64,000 bases of DNA from Methanorbis furvi (GCF_032714615.1 NZ_JAWDKA010000004.1:1-64000), one strand, 5' to 3'. Shown: positions 35,729 through 45,236, counted from the stretch's first letter. The notes: generated from the letters alone by a model not told the origin. Numbers and translations: made by a program.

Positions 35729-35920
35729 TCATCCTCCATGTACTATAGATGTGGTCTCAAGTATCTGATCTTCTGCGACGAAGTCGTCAGCAAGAAGAAG
35801 CTCGCCTTCAGAGGTCACTAAAATCTCATATGGATTCAAACCAAGACCTGCTAAAATCTCCTCAACCGTTCCTGCCTTAGCATCAGCGACCGAACCGTTC
35901 GGGAGATGTACCCTAACCAT
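35729..35920 (-). CDS. Ubiquitin-like small archaeal modifier / sulfur carrier
   Basis: 63 residues with a beta-grasp pattern (MVRVHLPNGSVADAKAGTVEEI... ILVTSEGELLLADDFV) ending in the diagnostic diglycine (SIVHGG). Such SAMP2/Urm1/TtuB-type proteins are thiocarboxylated at the C-terminal Gly by an E1-like enzyme and donate sulfur to tRNA thiolases; some are also attached to proteins. The ATG at 35920 is chosen; a TTG six bases upstream is less likely. A TATA-like TTTATTTTC lies about 30 bases before the start, suggesting a leaderless mRNA. It is first in an operon with ncsA. Confidence 0.87.
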   Translation of the reverse strand: MVRVHLPNGSVADAKAGTVEEILAGLGLNPYEILVTSEGELLLADDFVAEDQILETTSIVHGG

Positions 35921-36015
35921 GAACAAAAGTATTGGCTTTGTGAAAATAAAGTCATCACCCCCTACAGTGCTATATCCCGCAACTCTTTATCACCAGCAGT
36001 AAAAGTACTATCGCA

Positions 36016-38817
36016 ATGAAAAACCTGACCATAAAGGGTGCCCGCCAGCACAATCTGCAAAATATCACCCTTGAACTCCCGCGTGACAAACTCGTCGTCG
36101 TCACCGGAGTTTCAGGATCCGGCAAATCCACCCTTGCCTTTGACACCATCTACGCCGAAGGCCAGCGGAGATATGTTGAATCCCTCTCATCCTACGCCCG
36201 CCAGTTCCTTGGCATCATGAACAAACCGGATGTTGACAGCATCGAAGGACTCTCCCCCGCAATATCCATCGAACAAAAAACCACCTCCAAAAATCCCCGG
36301 TCGACGGTTGGAACGGTCACTGAGATCTACGACTATCTGCGTCTCCTCTACGCAAGAGTTGGTGTTCCCTACTGCCCGAAACATCAGGTAAAAATTCAGT
36401 CGCGAACGCCTGAACAGATCGCAGACGCAATCACCGCAGAGTTTCCCGCAGGCTCGATGATTACTATCTTCGCGCCGATCATCCGCAAGAAAAAGGGAAC
36501 CTACGAACAACTCTTCCGCGACCTCAATGCCGACGGGTTCACCAGAGTTCGGGTCGACGAAGAAATTTTCCGAACTGATGACGAGATCAAACTCGCCAGA
36601 TACGTCATGCACAACATCGACATCGTGGTCGACCGGCTCGACCCTGCCGACCGCAGCCGGCTTGTCGAAGCAATCGAGTCAGCACTCAAACGTGCAGAAG
36701 ACGGACTCGTCTACGCTGCCGGAGCTGAAGGACCGGACGCAGTTTACTCCGCAAGAATGGCGTGTCCAATCTGCGGCCTCTCCTTTGAAGAGCTTCAGCC
36801 CAGAATGTTCTCTTTCAACAGCCCATTCGGCGCATGCCCGACCTGTAACGGCCTTGGCATCCAGATGAAGTTCGACCCTGAACTGATCATCCCTGACAAA
36901 ACCAAATCCATCGCTGACGGAGCGGTTGCAATTTACCGAAACTTCCTTGACGGCTACCGTGTCCAGTATCTGGACGCAGTAGCCAAACATCTCGGCTTCA
37001 CCATGATGACCCCGATCGAGGAACTGACCGAGAAACAGTACAACGGTCTCATGTACGGAACAGACGACACCCTGAAGTTTGTCATGTCCTCGAAAAATGC
37101 CGAGTGGTCGCATAACGGCCAGTGGGAAGGACTGCTTCCCCAGACCGAACGGCTCTACCGCGAAACAAAGTCCGAGTACCGCAAAGAGGAACTCGAAAAG
37201 TTCATGCGTGTCCTTCCCTGTCCCGAGTGTCACGGCAGAAGACTCAAAGATCATGTGCTTGCCGTAAAGATCAATGACAAATCGATTGCCGACGTTGCCG
37301 ACCTCTCGATCGATGACGCACTCGTGTTTTTCAACACTCTGCCCTTGACGGAAAAGGAGGAGGAGATCGCAAAGCTGATCCTTCGTGAGATCAACTCACG
37401 GCTCTCGTTCCTCCAGCAGGTCGGCCTCGGCTACCTGACGCTCTCCCGCAACGCTGGCAGTCTTTCCGGCGGCGAGGCACAGCGTATCCGTCTCGCGACC
37501 CAGATCGGATCGAATCTGATGGGTGTGCTCTACATTCTTGATGAGCCTTCGATTGGTCTTCACCAGCGTGACAACCAGAAGCTGATCGGAACCCTGCAAC
37601 ATCTCCGTGATATCGGCAACACGCTGATTGTGGTGGAGCATGATGAGGACACGATTCGTGCTGCCGATTATGTGGTGGATATCGGTCCCGGAGCCGGAGT
37701 TCACGGCGGTCACGTTGTGGCAGAAGGAACTCCTGACCAGATTGCAGCAGCGCCCGAATCGATCACCGGCCAGTATCTGTCAGGCAGACAGGTGATTCCG
37801 GTGCCGGAAACCCGAAGGCCTGCGAAAAAGTTCATCAGAATCAACGGGTGCACAGAAAACAATCTGAAAAATATCGATGCGAAAATTCCGATGGGAACCC
37901 TGACGGTTGTCACGGGAGTTTCCGGCTCCGGCAAGTCGACGCTGATTTACGACACGCTCTATCAGGCGCTGATGAAGGAGATCTATAAATCCCGCGTGAC
38001 GCCCGGGAGTTACAAGGATCTGATCTTCGAGTCCGAGATCGATAAGGTGATTGTGATTGATCAGTCTCCGATCGGACGAACACCGAGATCGAATCCGGCA
38101 ACTTACACGAAGGTGTTTGATGACATCCGTAAACTTTTCGCTGAGACGAAGGAGGCGAAGCTTCGCGGTTACGATCCGGGACGGTTTTCGTTCAATCTGA
38201 AAGGCGGACGATGCGAGGCATGTTCGGGCGACGGAGTTATCAAGATCGAGATGAATTTCCTGCCTGATGTTTACATCGAGTGCGAGGAGTGTAAGGGAAC
38301 CCGCTACAATGCAGAGACGCTTGAGGTGAAGTACAAGGGCAAGTCGATCTCCGATGTGCTGAACATGAGTGTGGACGAGGCGTTGGAGCTGTTTGCGAAT
38401 GTGCCAAACATTCGTGCAAAAATTGAGACGCTGGCTGATGTTGGTCTCGGCTACATTAAGCTCGGTCAGAGTTCGACGACTTTGTCAGGGGGCGAGGCAC
38501 AGAGAATCAAGCTGACGAGGGAACTTGCGAAGCGTGCGACCGGAAAGACGGTGTATCTCTTGGATGAGCCGACTACCGGTCTGCACTTCCATGATGTGAA
38601 GAAGCTGATCGGTGTTCTTGACAGTCTTGTTGCGAAGGGCAATACGGTTGTGGTGATCGAGCATAATCTGGATGTGATCAAGTGTGCGGATTATGTTATC
38701 GATCTTGGACCGGAGGGCGGTAATGCGGGCGGAAAGATCATTGCGGAGGGAACGCCTGAGGATGTGGCGAAGGTGAAGAAGAGTTATACCGGACAGTTTT
38801 TGAAAAAGATGCTGTGA
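36016..38817 (+). CDS. uvrA: Excinuclease ABC subunit A
   Basis: UvrA scans DNA for lesions and loads UvrB in nucleotide excision repair. The 933-residue protein has two ABC modules: Walker [11 protein letters not shown] near residues 32 and 633, signature motifs [12 protein letters not shown] and [12 protein letters not shown], and Walker [12 protein letters not shown] and [11 protein letters not shown]. Zinc modules are [10 protein letters not shown]...CPTC and [10 protein letters not shown]...CEEC. Archaeal uvrABC genes were probably acquired from bacteria and are common in methanogens. uvrB and uvrC are not in the window. Confidence 0.97.
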   Translation: MKNLTIKGARQHNLQNITLELPRDKLVVVTGVSGSGKSTLAFDTIYAEGQRRYVESLSSYARQFLGIMNKPDVDSIEGLSPAISIEQKTTSKNPRSTVGTVTEIYDYLRLLYARVGVPYCPKHQVKIQSRTPEQIADAITAEFPAGSMITIFAPIIRKKKGTYEQLFRDLNADGFTRVRVDEEIFRTDDEIKLARYVMHNIDIVVDRLDPADRSRLVEAIESALKRAEDGLVYAAGAEGPDAVYSARMACPICGLSFEELQPRMFSFNSPFGACPTCNGLGIQMKFDPELIIPDKTKSIADGAVAIYRNFLDGYRVQYLDAVAKHLGFTMMTPIEELTEKQYNGLMYGTDDTLKFVMSSKNAEWSHNGQWEGLLPQTERLYRETKSEYRKEELEKFMRVLPCPECHGRRLKDHVLAVKINDKSIADVADLSIDDALVFFNTLPLTEKEEEIAKLILREINSRLSFLQQVGLGYLTLSRNAGSLSGGEAQRIRLATQIGSNLMGVLYILDEPSIGLHQRDNQKLIGTLQHLRDIGNTLIVVEHDEDTIRAADYVVDIGPGAGVHGGHVVAEGTPDQIAAAPESITGQYLSGRQVIPVPETRRPAKKFIRINGCTENNLKNIDAKIPMGTLTVVTGVSGSGKSTLIYDTLYQALMKEIYKSRVTPGSYKDLIFESEIDKVIVIDQSPIGRTPRSNPATYTKVFDDIRKLFAETKEAKLRGYDPGRFSFNLKGGRCEACSGDGVIKIEMNFLPDVYIECEECKGTRYNAETLEVKYKGKSISDVLNMSVDEALELFANVPNIRAKIETLADVGLGYIKLGQSSTTLSGGEAQRIKLTRELAKRATGKTVYLLDEPTTGLHFHDVKKLIGVLDSLVAKGNTVVVIEHNLDVIKCADYVIDLGPEGGNAGGKIIAEGTPEDVAKVKKSYTGQFLKKML

Positions 38818-38857
38818 TCCTGCACTGGGGGATAATCCCTTACGTTTTTTTTGTTTA

Positions 38858-39883
38858 TTATCTATGATACTTTTCCTCTTGTTCCATGAGGAGGTCGAAG
38901 TCTGATTTGTAGAGTTTGTCCTGCGTGATGCGATACTTTTCGTACTCAGACTCGGCGTGTTCTTTTGCAATCTCTGCGGAGATGGTTCCTGAATTTTTCA
39001 GGATGTTTCGATCATCTGCAAGGAGAAATTTATCGATCCGTTCCGCCCAGTCCTGCATGGTCATGGGTATGCGTTTTTTTGCTCTGGCTTCGGCGAGGTC
39101 AAGGAATGCACTGACAATCCGTGACAGGTCGCTGAGCTCTTCTGTGTTGAGATAATTTTTGGCAATAATGACATCGCTTTTGAGAATTTTTCCATCAGGC
39201 GAGTTTTTCCATGAGGTCAGTCCCATACATGGTTTTTCAGCCGAAGCACGGGTATAAATTATTTCAGGGGCGGTCTTTTGGGTTACTGCGTAGTGCATGG
39301 CGTTTTGTACTTTGGCGAAAAACTGTTTGGTAAGGGTTGAGTCTTTGTCATAATCGATTGCAGTCGCGTAGAGGTCAGTGATCTTTTGGTAGAATCTTCG
39401 CTCGCTGATACGGATTTCCCGGATCTCTTCGAGAAGTTCTTCGAAGTAGTCTTCGCCAAGGAGTCCTCCATTCTCCATGCGTTTTTTGTCGATGATGTAG
39501 CCTTTGATGGTGTATTGTTTGAGGACTCCTGTCGCCCAGCGGCGGAACTGGGTTGCCCGCACAGAGTTTACGCGGTAACCAACAGAGATGACGGCGTCCA
39601 AATTATAATGAATGATGTCCCGGGTTACCTGACGATCCCCCTCGGTTTGAACTACTCGAAAATTTCGAGTAGTTCGATCTTCGAGCAGCTCGCCGTTTTG
39701 GTAGATGAGGGTCAGATGTTCGCTGAGGGTAGATTTACTGACGTCGAATAGCTGTGAAATTGCTTTCTGCGTGAGCCAGAGTGTTCCGTTTTCGTAGCGG
39801 ACTTCGATGCCGTCGGCTTCATTGTGGAGAGAGAAGATGAGGTACTCGGCGGTACTGCTGGTGAGGTAGAGATTTTTTGTCAT
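38858..39883 (-). CDS. RhuM-family protein
   Basis: 341 residues. The N-terminal half is the conserved RhuM region: YENGTLWLTQKAISQLFDVS resembles a helix-turn-helix, followed by STLSEHLTLIYQNGEL, TRDIIHYNLDAVISVGYRVNS and ATQFRRWATGVLKQYTIKGY. The C-terminal half resembles Fic/DOC-type helices with QKTAPEIIYTRASAEKP, although no canonical HxFx(D/E)GN motif is seen. The family is mobile and was named from a pathogenicity island; its activity is unknown. Two 27-nt perfect palindromes, one upstream and one inside the gene, may be binding sites for its own regulation. The gene is flanked by a non-coding 300-base stretch upstream. Confidence 0.85.
   Translation of the reverse strand: MTKNLYLTSSTAEYLIFSLHNEADGIEVRYENGTLWLTQKAISQLFDVSKSTLSEHLTLIYQNGELLEDRTTRNFRVVQTEGDRQVTRDIIHYNLDAVISVGYRVNSVRATQFRRWATGVLKQYTIKGYIIDKKRMENGGLLGEDYFEELLEEIREIRISERRFYQKITDLYATAIDYDKDSTLTKQFFAKVQNAMHYAVTQKTAPEIIYTRASAEKPCMGLTSWKNSPDGKILKSDVIIAKNYLNTEELSDLSRIVSAFLDLAEARAKKRIPMTMQDWAERIDKFLLADDRNILKNSGTISAEIAKEHAESEYEKYRITQDKLYKSDFDLLMEQEEKYHR
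39649..39675. repeat. 27-nt perfect palindrome inside the RhuM gene
   Basis: Arms GAACTACTCGAAA and TTTCGAGTAGTTC flank a single central A. It lies in the codons for RTTRNFRVVQ. Its size, symmetry and core (ACT..TCG.AA.TT..CGA..AGT) match the palindrome upstream of the start codon. Confidence 0.8.
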
Positions 39884-39896
39884 GATTGTGGCCGGG

Positions 39897-39923
39897 CAAC
39901 TGTTCGGAATTTCCGAACAGTTG
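39897..39923. promoter_or_regulatory. 27-nt perfect palindrome upstream of the RhuM gene (operator candidate)
   Basis: Arms CAACTGTTCGGAA and TTCCGAACAGTTG flank a central T, beginning 14 bases before the start codon. The position fits an operator over the transcription start or a hairpin in the leader. The rest of the 39924-40179 gap is AT-rich with no recognised gene. Confidence 0.7.
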
Positions 39924-40179
39924 GAATGGAAGAGGTCGAAGATTTTTCTGGAGGAGATGCCTCATGTTCTTCTTATTCATCTAATATATTTTTCAGACAC
40001 AAATAGCTATCCCCCGTAATTCAATTTAATACAGGTAATATTCTAAAAATAAACAAATTAACTACGAATCTCAGTAATACTGTTTTTCGGTCTAACTCTG
40101 ATATAGTAACGTACGTCAACCTGTGACAAGATAAATTCCCACTACTTTTATCCTCTCCCGTGTCCCATACAAAGTAGGT

Positions 40180-40473
40180 ATGTACGAGGGAACGGATGTT
40201 GGAACGAGCAGCTGGATAATTTTTGCGGTGGTCATTATCGGCTGCCTCATCCTGATTGCAGTAATCTCCCGCATCGAAACAAAATACAACAAACGATTCG
40301 TGAGCAAGCGTCAGGAAATAATTCTTGAGAATGCAAGTGAACGTGCGCAGGAAATGTTTTCCGAGGAAGAGCAGCCAGAGTTTGTCGTAGGACAGGTGTA
40401 TCAGATGGAAGACGGAACACTTGCAAAGTATGCGGCCGACAAAAAATTTTACAAAATCAAAATGGAAAAATAA
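40180..40473 (+). CDS. Small membrane protein
   Basis: 97 residues. One N-terminal membrane helix (WIIFAVVIIGCLILIAVIS) is followed by a basic, then acidic cytoplasmic tail (FVSKRQEIILENASERAQEMFSEEEQ) and a short beta-rich end. No family is recognised. A TATA-like TACTTTTATCC lies about 30 bases upstream and a T-run follows the stop codon, so it looks like an independent transcription unit. Confidence 0.7.
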   Translation: MYEGTDVGTSSWIIFAVVIIGCLILIAVISRIETKYNKRFVSKRQEIILENASERAQEMFSEEEQPEFVVGQVYQMEDGTLAKYAADKKFYKIKMEK

Positions 40474-40484
40474 TTTTTTTCACA

Positions 40485-40742
40485 TCACGAAATAATATTT
40501 CCAATACTTGCGTACCCGTCGCCCCGCTCTTCAGCACAACCAACCGCAGACGCCTTCGTCACATCGATCTCTTTCGTTGTCCGCTCCCGCAGACAAAACG
40601 CAAGAGCCGGCGAACGTTCCGCAACACCCGCAATCACAAAGTAGCGGGAGTGCAGACAGAACCTGCACTTCTCCGGCGTTACTGATGTACCATCAGTACA
40701 CCGAAGTTTTCCCTGCTGAACAGAAATCTCATTCACCGTCAT
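40485..40742 (-). CDS. Small cysteine-containing protein, coupled to the Cys-cluster gene
   Basis: About 85 residues from an ATG at 40742, which overlaps the end of the preceding gene by 14 bases. The pattern CTDGTSVTPEKCRFCLHSRYFVIAG with four cysteines suggests metal binding or a small treble-clef-like fold. The end (GCAEERGDGYASIGNIIS) is not diagnostic. Co-translation with the CxxCxxCC protein suggests a shared role. No family is recognised. Confidence 0.6.
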   Translation of the reverse strand: MTVNEISVQQGKLRCTDGTSVTPEKCRFCLHSRYFVIAGVAERSPALAFCLRERTTKEIDVTKASAVGCAEERGDGYASIGNIIS

Positions 40743-41211
40743 AAAACAACACCGAGTATCCATGACCGCGGAGGAGAGCGGTGATCTCTTCGCGTGACCG
40801 ATCTGGTTGCTTTTGCACACCATCAAGCCAGATATTTTTCAGATCCTCATCCTGCGTCACCAGCGAAACCTTGCCTTTGACGCGGGCGACCTCCTCACCA
40901 TTTTTGCTGATGCGTGCAGCACAGCAGTGATAATCCTTACAAATGAAAAGCCTGCCCGGATGCACCGTACAGACATACTTGCCGTCCGCACGTTTGCGAA
41001 CAAAAAAACAGGCTGAACGATGTTCATCCTGAATTGAGTGATCACTGTCAAAAATGTCGCGGTACTCAGGCGTGACGAGGACAGCTTTTGTCTCACCCAC
41101 CACTTCATTTTTGATATAAAATCCGTACTTGGAGATCTGGCGGTCCATCCTGACAATCTCACCGATCCCCAGGCAGCACAGTCCACACTGCGTACACTCA
41201 AAACAGCTCAT
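40729..41211 (-). CDS. YkgJ-family cysteine-cluster protein
   Basis: 160 residues. The N-terminal CTQCGLCCLGIG is the CxxCxxCC motif of the YkgJ/UPF0153 family, thought to chelate zinc or iron. CTVHPGRLFICKDYHCCAAR supplies additional ligands in the middle, and the C-terminus is helical and charged. The role is unknown. It precedes, and overlaps, the small cysteine protein at 40485. Confidence 0.82.
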   Translation of the reverse strand: MSCFECTQCGLCCLGIGEIVRMDRQISKYGFYIKNEVVGETKAVLVTPEYRDIFDSDHSIQDEHRSACFFVRKRADGKYVCTVHPGRLFICKDYHCCAARISKNGEEVARVKGKVSLVTQDEDLKNIWLDGVQKQPDRSREEITALLRGHGYSVLFYDGE

Positions 41212-41263
41212 GGTACTAGTATCATCGACGTTTCAGCGTAATTAAAGTATGAGTTGGGTCATT

Positions 41264-41941
41264 TCAGACCCGGTGCATCTCAAACGGTATATCCATATTC
41301 AAAATCTCTGACTCCACCACACCAAGCTTCTTCGGATTGAGAGTCATGGTGAGGACTTCGCCGTCAAGTGAAAACTCAAGGGTCTTATCGCCGTACGTCC
41401 CAAGATACTTTCCGTTACCGAGATTTTCCCAGATGAAGTTCGCATCAAATATTTCGTCACGGCCTGCTCCCTGGAAATCGCCAGCGGCAGAACCTGAGTA
41501 ATCGTCACGGAATGTCGCCGTCGCAGAGCCGTGAGCACTTACAAAAACAATTTTCATGGTTTTCTCTCCGGCCCAGTTACCGAGAATAGGATCACCTGTA
41601 GCAGGAGCTTTGGCAGGTGCTGCGGCAACCGTCTGGGAAACGGTGGGGCTCGTACTCTGTGCTGCTGTGGTCGCGGTCGGCTGGGCGAGCGTTTGTACAG
41701 TTTCCGTCGCTCCAAGCGTGGTGGCTGCCGGCACTGCTGATGTGGTCGAAGCAACCGATGGCGCTGTTGTCGGTACCGGAGATGTCATCATTTCCGGTGT
41801 CTGGGTAACTGTTTCGTTGTCCGGATCTGCGATTGTCTGATAGCTCTGCAATGCAGAAATTCCCGAGGAGACAATAAGCAGCACTCCCACACAAATCACT
41901 GCAAGAATTAGAATCGTTCCAAGTTTTGTATTATCTGCCAT
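41264..41941 (-). CDS. Membrane-anchored surface protein with Thr/Ala/Pro-rich stalk
   Basis: About 225 residues from ATG 41941. An N-terminal membrane helix (LGTILILAVICVGVLLIVSSGI) is followed by a long low-complexity stalk rich in Thr, Ala, Ser and Pro (about residues 40-125), likely glycosylated. A C-terminal beta-rich domain follows (ILGNWAGEKTMKIVFVSAHG, FIWENLGNGKYLGTYGDKTL), similar to lipocalin-like or DUF-type sandwich domains. The longer frame to 42022 would overlap the RNase P RNA and is rejected. Confidence 0.75.
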   Translation of the reverse strand: MADNTKLGTILILAVICVGVLLIVSSGISALQSYQTIADPDNETVTQTPEMMTSPVPTTAPSVASTTSAVPAATTLGATETVQTLAQPTATTAAQSTSPTVSQTVAAAPAKAPATGDPILGNWAGEKTMKIVFVSAHGSATATFRDDYSGSAAGDFQGAGRDEIFDANFIWENLGNGKYLGTYGDKTLEFSLDGEVLTMTLNPKKLGVVESEILNMDIPFEMHRV

Positions 41942-41981
41942 ATATTCACCACACTTACACGGAAAAACAGTTACGAAAAAC

Positions 41982-42299
41982 GTGAGTCGGAGTGATAAGC
42001 CTCCTCCTGTTCGTTGCGGCATTCGGCTAAGCGTCGTACCCGGACCATGGCGTTCAGGCGCCGCACGAAGGTCCTGTTCCGACTTGCACCCGCAGGGATT
42101 CGCCGTTCCATCGATCCCTCTACATCAGCGCTCGACGGGTTAGGTGCCGTCTCATTACTCCGCAGAGGACGTGTCGTTTCTGTTCCAGAGCCGTGACTCT
42201 CGCCACCCGTGCTTGCACACGGCTGCGTTACCTGAATGGTGGGAGGACTTTCCTCAGCAATCCCGAAATGATCACCGTCGGCCGCATGCTCCCTCTCAC
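41982..42299 (-). ncRNA. rnpB: RNase P RNA
   Basis: The minus strand shows the conserved core of the ribozyme that trims 5' leaders of pre-tRNAs. GCTGAGGAAAGTCCTCCCACC-type sequence lies near the 5' end (GAGGAAAGTCC), ACAGAAACGAC follows in the middle, then GGGATCGATGGAACGGCGAA and GGGTGCAAGTCGG, and GGAGGAGGCTTAT near the 3' end. The two ends pair as GTGAG...GGAG with CTCC...CTCAC to form P1. About 318 bases is normal for archaeal type A. A TATA-like AATATAATT lies just upstream (42306-42314). Ends are set by P1 and may be off by a few bases. Confidence 0.92.
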
Positions 42300-42406
42300 G
42301 TGAGAATTATATTGGAGTTCGCGGATTATGAATATGTCTGACGATGGGGAAACAATATTTTTTTGAGAGTAATGGTATTCGTACCATTTCAGAAAATTTC
42401 GCCGAT

Positions 42407-42967
42407 TTACTTTTCACGAAATATCTGGCCTTCAAACAAAAATATATTGCACGAGCTCTCACGCCATGCCGACTGCGGAAGGCCGGCCTTGATGCAGGTC
42501 TGGCTGAGAAACTCTGCCGGCGTCCAGCCGTACTCGGTTGCAACCTGCGGCAGAAGAAGTCCGCTTCTGCTGCCGGCTTTTGCAATCAGTCCGTGACGTC
42601 CGACCTCCACATGGTCGGGACGCTCAGCAGGACTACAGATCAAAGCTTCGGGCGGTGTCAGCACAGTTACTTCGATGCTGATATCTGCAAGCTCTGCTGG
42701 CGAGACCGGCCGGAACCTTGGGTCCCGGACGGCTGCAGAAACCGCCGCATCCTCCAGAGCTTCGGAGAGCGGCATCACAGGATAAGGAATCCCAATGCAC
42801 CCTCGAAGATCGCCGAACTCACTCAGCGTTACAAACACTCCGCGCTTTGCTGAAAATGCCGGAGGGTATGCAATCTCTTCCACCGGTTTTCGCTTCACAA
42901 CCCCCTCGACAAGCGTTCTTGCCCGGGAAAGGGCGAGCTCTCCGTCCTCGTCAGTTAGCAGGTTCAT
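42407..42967 (-). CDS. AMMECR1-domain protein
   Basis: About 186 residues. MNLLTDEDGELALSRARTLVE, then AKRGVFVTLSEFGDLRGCIGI with the near-invariant LRGCIG, AVSAAVRDPRFRPVSPAEL, and HGLIAKAGSRSGLLLPQVA identify the family, conserved in archaea and eukaryotes but without an assigned activity. A catalytic cysteine in LRGCIG has been suggested. ATG 42967 gives the best match at the N-terminus; ATGs at 42976 and 42997 are alternatives. A linked gene for its usual partner (MEMO1-like) is not in the window. Confidence 0.88.
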   Translation of the reverse strand: MNLLTDEDGELALSRARTLVEGVVKRKPVEEIAYPPAFSAKRGVFVTLSEFGDLRGCIGIPYPVMPLSEALEDAAVSAAVRDPRFRPVSPAELADISIEVTVLTPPEALICSPAERPDHVEVGRHGLIAKAGSRSGLLLPQVATEYGWTPAEFLSQTCIKAGLPQSAWRESSCNIFLFEGQIFREK

Positions 42968-43039
42968 GATACTCATATTGTTCGGATGGGTTATCAATTC
43001 GCGTTCCCGGGTGTTTGATCTTTTTTCATGAGAATTTTG

Positions 43040-43579
43040 TCACCGATCAAAGTACGGACTTTTCCCCGTGACCGAGAGGGGAATTGCATACGCAATCGTT
43101 GAGTGGGGGAGATGGCCGAGGGCAAGAGCCGCACAACCTGCAGAGTACATGATGCGGTTGTCGACGTTGAGGATTGATGCGGTTTTGACCGCAGAGCCTA
43201 CGGCTATACCGAGGTCGGATGATCTGATGGCACAGACCGGACCTTTGAAGAGGGTGTCGGTTGGTGCGATGGCTATAGCAGATTTCATTTCCGCACAGGT
43301 TGCGTGACCGCATGCTCCGCAGTTGAGACCGAGCGTGGAAAATCCGTCCGCACCGATCACGAGACAGGTTTCGCTGTTCCGAATGTTTCCAGCATCACGG
43401 AGAAAAAATTTCATGCCGGTTGTTGCTGCGATTGATTCCATTTCAACGGCGAGGGCTTCAAGCTGATCATGTTTGAGAATTTTTATTTCGATGACGTCAG
43501 AGCCTTTGCCTTTGGGGGCTGTCCGTGCAGATATTGCCATGAGTTCTGCAGCGGTTGTGAGTGCTGAAGAAAATTCCAT
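43040..43579 (-). CDS. DUF2148 ferredoxin-domain protein
   Basis: 179 residues. LNCGACGHATCAEM resembles the cluster-binding CGxCG motif of the family; other cysteines occur at SETCLVIG and GPVCAIRSSDLGIAVGSA. The C-terminus has the conserved RIMYSAGCAALALG. The activity is unknown; an iron-sulfur role is inferred from cysteine spacing. Homologues are common in methanogens and anaerobic bacteria. It is a leftward gene between AMMECR1 and xerA. Confidence 0.82.
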   Translation of the reverse strand: MEFSSALTTAAELMAISARTAPKGKGSDVIEIKILKHDQLEALAVEMESIAATTGMKFFLRDAGNIRNSETCLVIGADGFSTLGLNCGACGHATCAEMKSAIAIAPTDTLFKGPVCAIRSSDLGIAVGSAVKTASILNVDNRIMYSAGCAALALGHLPHSTIAYAIPLSVTGKSPYFDR

Positions 43580-43695
43580 GATGATGTGTATTGCAGTAGC
43601 CGGTTATCTTTGTTCTGATATCACCAAAAATCAATATAGCATCATTTGGTTTATTCCATCTGCGTGCGAAGTACTTCGATTGAAAAAGTGGAGGG

Positions 43696-44613
43696 TTACT
43701 CTCCACCCGAGGCGAGTGGGAAGTAGTTCTGGTATGCTTTTCTGCGTTCGTCAAGGTCGGTGTGGATGTATATTTCGGTGGTCTGAATGGAGTTGTGGCC
43801 GAGGTTTTCCTGAACGACACGGAGGTTATGAGATCGTTTGTAGAGTTCGCTGGCGTAACTGTGCCGGATTTTGTGCGGCGTTATGCCTGCGGGAGCGTAG
43901 AGGTTGAAGATGTGCTGAACGGTGCGGGGAGAGATTGCAGCCCCGCGGTTGCCGAGAAATACCGGGCCTTCGATTCTTTCGCCCAGATGTTCTCTGATCA
44001 TTGCAAGGGTGTCAGGGTCGCAGAAGACGATTCTGATTTTGCCGCCCTTACCTCTGACGCGGATGGTCTGTTCGTCGAAGTTGATGTGTTCGGCACGAAG
44101 GCCGCAAAGTTCGGAGACACGCATGCCGGTTGCGTAGATGGTTCTGATTAAGAGTGCGTCGCGGGGATTTTCAAGGGAGGCGATGAAGGTCATGACTTCT
44201 TTATGCCGGAGATATTTGAGTTCGCGGTCTTTGATTTTGGGCCGTTCGACGCGATCCATGGGGTTTGCGTCAACGATGTTCTGGGAGATTAAGTGACGGT
44301 AGAAGGAGCTGAGGGCTGAGTCGTACTGGTGCAGGCTTGCCGGGCTGAGGTGGCGTTCGTTGCGGATGATGGTGAAAAAGTCGCTGATTTCGTAGGCGTC
44401 AGCGTCGATGTCAGCACCCATGCCGCTGTTCAAAAGTGCGGCGAGGTTTTCCGGGATTTCTCCGTCATGGTCGAGGAGGTAGGTTTTGTAACGGGCGAAG
44501 AGTTTGAGGACGCGACCGTAGGCTTCTATGGTATTCTCAGAGTAGTTTTTGGTTTCGATGCTGCTGAGGTAACGAGGTATCCAGATGCTGAAGGTTCGTT
44601 TTGGCGGGGCCAT
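43696..44613 (-). CDS. xerA: Tyrosine recombinase XerA
   Basis: 305 residues with all catalytic residues: Arg in ATGMRVSELCGL, Lys in RVRGKGGKIRIV, HKIRHSYASEL (His-x-x-Arg), His in VQENLGHNSIQTTEIY and the nucleophile Tyr in IYIHTD. The N-terminal half (YSENTIEAYGRVLKLFARY) is the SAM-like core-binding domain. Archaeal XerA resolves chromosome dimers at a dif site without a partner. The site at 44654-44681, about 40 bases before the start codon, is a candidate. A phage or integrated-element integrase is less likely because no element surrounds it. Confidence 0.9.
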   Translation of the reverse strand: MAPPKRTFSIWIPRYLSSIETKNYSENTIEAYGRVLKLFARYKTYLLDHDGEIPENLAALLNSGMGADIDADAYEISDFFTIIRNERHLSPASLHQYDSALSSFYRHLISQNIVDANPMDRVERPKIKDRELKYLRHKEVMTFIASLENPRDALLIRTIYATGMRVSELCGLRAEHINFDEQTIRVRGKGGKIRIVFCDPDTLAMIREHLGERIEGPVFLGNRGAAISPRTVQHIFNLYAPAGITPHKIRHSYASELYKRSHNLRVVQENLGHNSIQTTEIYIHTDLDERRKAYQNYFPLASGGE

Positions 44614-44653
44614 GATGCACTCAATCAGGTATTTGGTCTGTATGCAGATAATG

Positions 44654-44681
44654 TTTGCGCATAATAGACATTATGCGCAAT
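44654..44681. promoter_or_regulatory. dif-like site or operator next to xerA
   Basis: Two 11-bp arms, TTTGCGCATAA and TTATGCGCAAT, flank the 6-bp spacer TAGACA, the 11-6-11 layout of Xer recombination sites. The symmetrical core is TTGCGCATAAT / ATTATGCGCAA. It could also be a xerA operator because it lies in the promoter area. The stretch from 44700 to 45236 that follows holds no gene I can support. Confidence 0.55.
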
Positions 44682-45236
44682 ATTTCAGGGGTTTTTGAGG
44701 GTTTGAAACGACGACAAATTGGACGTTAAATGAAGAATTGGTCGTTTTTATTGGGTTTTTGGATTTTCGTTTCCGAGGTGATTTCAGTGCCCGGAAAATA
44801 TTCTGATGAGATCCTGCTGAGATGAAAAAACAGGGTTTTGAGGCTGACGTGATCAGATATGATGAATCACCTTGGCAGGAGAGTGAAGTGGGCTTGAATG
44901 CCGTTTATGAAGGCTGGATTTTTCGGGTGCCGGGGAAAAATTCGTATAGGTTTCTTCGATGACGGATATTGTGATGTTGAAGATAAAAAAATCTTGAGAG
45001 AGAAAATTGCTGTTGGGTAATTGGGTGCGGCGAAAATCATCAGAGCCGTGAAACTATTTCGTCATAATTTTTTCTGAGAGATACTGCGATTGAGGGCAGG
45101 TGGTAGAATGAAGATCTGATATGCCGAAATGAGATAGAAGTTACGCGGTGTGATTCAGGTACATGCGGTTGTGTGAAGTAAACACGAATTACACGAATCG
45201 CATGCCACTTCGCGGCCTGCTGGACTCTCACAAAAA

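Noticed and set aside
42014-42341. Small rightward open frames between the surface-protein and AMMECR1 genes
   Set aside because: They lie on the strand opposite the RNase P RNA, whose conserved core explains the sequence.
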